Below are positions 13,896 through 17,099 of a stretch of DNA of 17,099 bases, in pieces. Source of the stretch: Candidatus Peribacterales bacterium. GTDB taxonomy: Bacteria > Patescibacteriota > Gracilibacteria > Peribacterales > Peribacteraceae. The stretch spans positions 1-17,099 of the forward strand of contig JAGVCI010000073.1 of NCBI GenBank assembly GCA_020059985.1. The letters are read 5' to 3'. The translations under genes and the position numbers were made by a program. The notes beneath the pieces are model-generated. The model was not told the origin of the DNA, searched no databases, and worked only from the letters and a program-made list of their open reading frames with translations. Position 1 is the stretch's first letter. Each line of letters starts with the position of its first letter.

Positions 13896-14420
13896 CTACC
13901 AGAGCGTCGTTGTTCCTTCCTGAACCAGGATGACATTACGTTCGACAACCTCGGTCTCCAGATTTACGCGTGTGAGTGTGACTTTGAGCGCATGTGTGGA
14001 TGGGTGATGGAGGAGCATACCTGAGGGGACTTCGCGCAGACGAAAGGCGACTGTTGCCTCACCAGGAATGGTCCAGCGCGTGAATCCGAGTGTCGGCGGT
14101 TCGGAGACAATAGAGGAGAGAGGAGCGTCGCGGACTTCACCCCGCAGCCACGTTGCGGGAAGACTCACCGAATACGCGCCACTGCCACTGGTCGTAATTT
14201 CGAGGAGGCCAACACCGTGGAGTGTGCTCACATCGATCGCGAGCTCACCGGGTTCTGTGTGTTCGATTGCCATTTCTTGAGGCGCCTCATCTAAATTGAC
14301 TTGTGCCTGTAATATGTTTTTCGTACCAATGATCGCCACTCCAGTTAGCATGACCAGAAGGGGGCCTGCGTGGCGACGCCAGACGATGCGGGTGGGTTTC
14401 TTCTTCGCGATGTCATGCAT
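13896..14420 (-). CDS. Membrane-anchored extracytoplasmic protein, unknown function
   Basis: 174 aa. The ATG at 14418-14420 is chosen because it gives a basic N-terminus (HDIAKKKPTRIVWRRH) followed by one hydrophobic span (~18-33, GPLLVMLTGVAIIGT); the longer frame upstream has no such sense and overlaps the divergent gene. The remaining ~135 residues are beta-rich and should lie outside the membrane. They contain many Thr/Val/Glu residues and strands such as G-A-Y-S-V-S-L-P-A and A-T-V-A-F-R-L-R-E-V, suggesting an Ig-like or other beta-sandwich fold. No catalytic motif is recognisable. It opens the operon with the CofE-like gene, purN and the oxidoreductase. A weak -10 on the minus strand (TATAGT, 14486-14481) overlaps the promoter of the divergent gene. 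Confidence 0.65.
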   Translation of the reverse strand: MHDIAKKKPTRIVWRRHAGPLLVMLTGVAIIGTKNILQAQVNLDEAPQEMAIEHTEPGELAIDVSTLHGVGLLEITTSGSGAYSVSLPATWLRGEVRDAPLSSIVSEPPTLGFTRWTIPGEATVAFRLREVPSGMLLHHPSTHALKVTLTRVNLETEVVERNVILVQEGTTTLW

Positions 14421-14454
14421 GGTATCCGTGACATCGCATTCACAGGAGTTTTTT

Positions 14455-14483
14455 TTGTTGCCGGAAGCCGTCCGTGGTATACT
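14455..14483 (+). promoter_or_regulatory. Extended -10 promoter with leaderless start
   Basis: TTGTTG (14455-14460), a 17-nt spacer, and TATACT (14478-14483) preceded by TGG. The first ATG is only five nt later and a second ATG eight nt later, so the mRNA should begin at or within a few bases of the start codon. The sequence GGTATACTATAGG also presents a -10-like TATAGT on the minus strand. Confidence 0.7.
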
Positions 14484-14488
14484 ATAGG

Positions 14489-14857
14489 ATGATGAATATT
14501 GATCCCCACACCCTTCAACAGATTCTCCAGCGCATCTACCAGCAGATGCGTTGCCCGCAGTGTTCGAAGCGCGTCCCGGTCGACTTTTCGTCGGTCCGCG
14601 TGATGGCGGAGAGCACGCTTCTACTCCAGCTGAAGTGTGAGTCGTGCAATGCGTACATCGTGCTCCAGGCATCGCTCCAGGGTGTTGAGGAAATTTCTGT
14701 GCAGCCGTACGAAGACGATGTGACGACCAATGTGTCGTCCGGTCTCGACACGGCAACGCGCGCATCTGCAGAAGTGGGTGAGGCGCTCAAGGACGCTGAC
14801 GGCTCGTTCGAAAAACTTTTCGAGAAGTTCAGCAAAGAGTCGAAGAAGGCCTCCTGA
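14489..14857 (+). CDS. Small zinc-ribbon protein
   Basis: 122 aa. The start is the first of two adjacent ATG codons placed directly after the -10; the second (14492) may equally be used. Residues 22-25 (CPQC) and 50-53 (CESC) form a four-cysteine zinc ribbon whose knuckles are 24 residues apart. The region between them is beta-prone (VRVMAESTLLLQLKC). The C-terminal half is acidic and then Lys/Ser-rich, predicted helical and probably disordered at the end (KLFEKFSKESKKAS). The role is unknown; such ribbons commonly bind nucleic acids or other proteins. It is followed after 15 nt by the lipoprotein gene and then by rpoC, so a link with transcription is possible but not shown. Confidence 0.75.
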   Translation: MMNIDPHTLQQILQRIYQQMRCPQCSKRVPVDFSSVRVMAESTLLLQLKCESCNAYIVLQASLQGVEEISVQPYEDDVTTNVSSGLDTATRASAEVGEALKDADGSFEKLFEKFSKESKKAS

Positions 14858-14872
14858 CCACTTTTCCTCCGC

Positions 14873-15202
14873 ATGTCTTATAAGAAGAACAGCGGTATTC
14901 CACGTAGCGTCGTGTTGCTCGCGGTGTTCATCGTGGGTGGCTTACTCCTTTCGGGGTGCTCCTCCATAGAGGAGAGAAAGGCGCGCGTGGAGGGAACGGT
15001 GAATGACATCACCGCGACTGCGTCGGGGACGTATCACTCCGCCGCACGCGAAGTGGAGAAGGCGATCATCATCGGAACATTTCTCTACGAGACGGTGCAA
15101 TCCACCGTGCAGGAGTTCGATGAGCGGATCGACAAAGTTCAGCAAGGCGTCGAAAAAATCCAAGAGGGCAAAGGCCTGATCCGCGAGGGAGTCGGAAATT
15201 AA
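14873..15202 (+). CDS. Small lipoprotein
   Basis: 109 aa. A basic start (MSYKKNSGIPR) is followed by a hydrophobic stretch and a lipobox L-L-S-G-C with Cys29, so the mature protein should be lipid-anchored on the outer face of the membrane. The mature part has a Glu/Lys/Arg-rich segment, a second mildly hydrophobic stretch (AIIIGTFLYETV), and a long amphipathic helix (~80-105, heptad-like: FDERIDKVQQGVEKIQEG). It starts 15 nt after the zinc-ribbon gene without a visible Shine-Dalgarno. The function is unknown. Its place directly ahead of rpoC is unusual for a lipoprotein gene. Confidence 0.8.
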   Translation: MSYKKNSGIPRSVVLLAVFIVGGLLLSGCSSIEERKARVEGTVNDITATASGTYHSAAREVEKAIIIGTFLYETVQSTVQEFDERIDKVQQGVEKIQEGKGLIREGVGN

Positions 15203-15333
15203 GGGGATTTTTCTTGCGCGAAGGACCTCTCCTCATTACTCTTTGGCCATACACCGAAGCCTTCGCCCTTGATTAAGACGATCACGCGGCGAGGAGCTGC
15301 GGTCTTTCGTACGTGCATTTCCCCCTTATCCGT

Positions 15334-17099
<1,766 letters not shown>

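Noticed and set aside
15203..15333. Promoter for rpoC in the gap after the lipoprotein gene
   Set aside because: Only weak -35/-10 combinations (for example TTGCGC with TACTCT) and a 7-bp stem with a 35-nt loop were found; nothing strong enough to call.

Overview
The window looks like the chromosome of a Candidate Phyla Radiation (Patescibacteria) bacterium, possibly of the Peregrinibacteria/Peribacteria type. The evidence is a roughly 50% GC sequence with tightly packed genes, few clear Shine-Dalgarno sites, several extended -10 promoters lying almost on the start codon, a four-helix-bundle (23S rRNA IVS family) gene, a stand-alone CofE-like ligase, and many large helical proteins I cannot assign. 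TGA is used as a stop (for example at the end of carA), so the UGA-Gly code of Gracilibacteria/Absconditabacteria does not apply. The lineage is inferred, not proven.

Positions 1-10106 are an accessory-looking block of proteins of unknown function. It starts with the C-terminal end of a membrane-anchored protein. Next is a membrane protein whose soluble part resembles an SPFH/band-7 domain with the usual Ala/Glu/Gln-rich helix (485-1918). Three two-gene operons follow: 4230->3076 with 3079->1976 (minus strand); 4331-4669 with 4666-6198 (plus strand); and 10106->9816 with 9801->7825 (minus strand). In each, the first gene is followed at once (ATGA overlap or a 14-nt gap) by a larger gene. All three second genes begin with the same short N-terminal motif: Met-Lys/Arg, a His at position 5, then F-x-x-S-x-E-K-R and a hydrophobic-x-F/M-S segment. 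I know of no described family with it, and I treat it as a shared targeting or docking tag. Between operons two and three lies a Gly/Gln-rich single-pass membrane protein (7535->6267). It has its own sigma70-type promoter and a leader of about 170 nt with two long stems and competing pairings, a candidate cis-regulatory RNA.

Positions 10228-17099 are mainly housekeeping genes. carA (carbamoyl-phosphate synthase, small subunit) is followed not by carB but by a four-helix-bundle gene flanked on both sides by inverted arrays of degenerate 9-bp units. Converging on it is a four-gene minus-strand operon, in transcription order: a membrane-anchored protein of unknown function, a CofE-like gamma-glutamyl ligase, purN and an FAD/NAD(P) oxidoreductase. 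A divergent promoter with a leaderless layout drives a small zinc-ribbon protein gene. A lipoprotein gene and rpoC follow; rpoC runs off the window and has no rpoB immediately upstream.

I found no tRNA, rRNA, CRISPR array or insertion sequence. All assignments come from reading motifs by eye; no database search was run.
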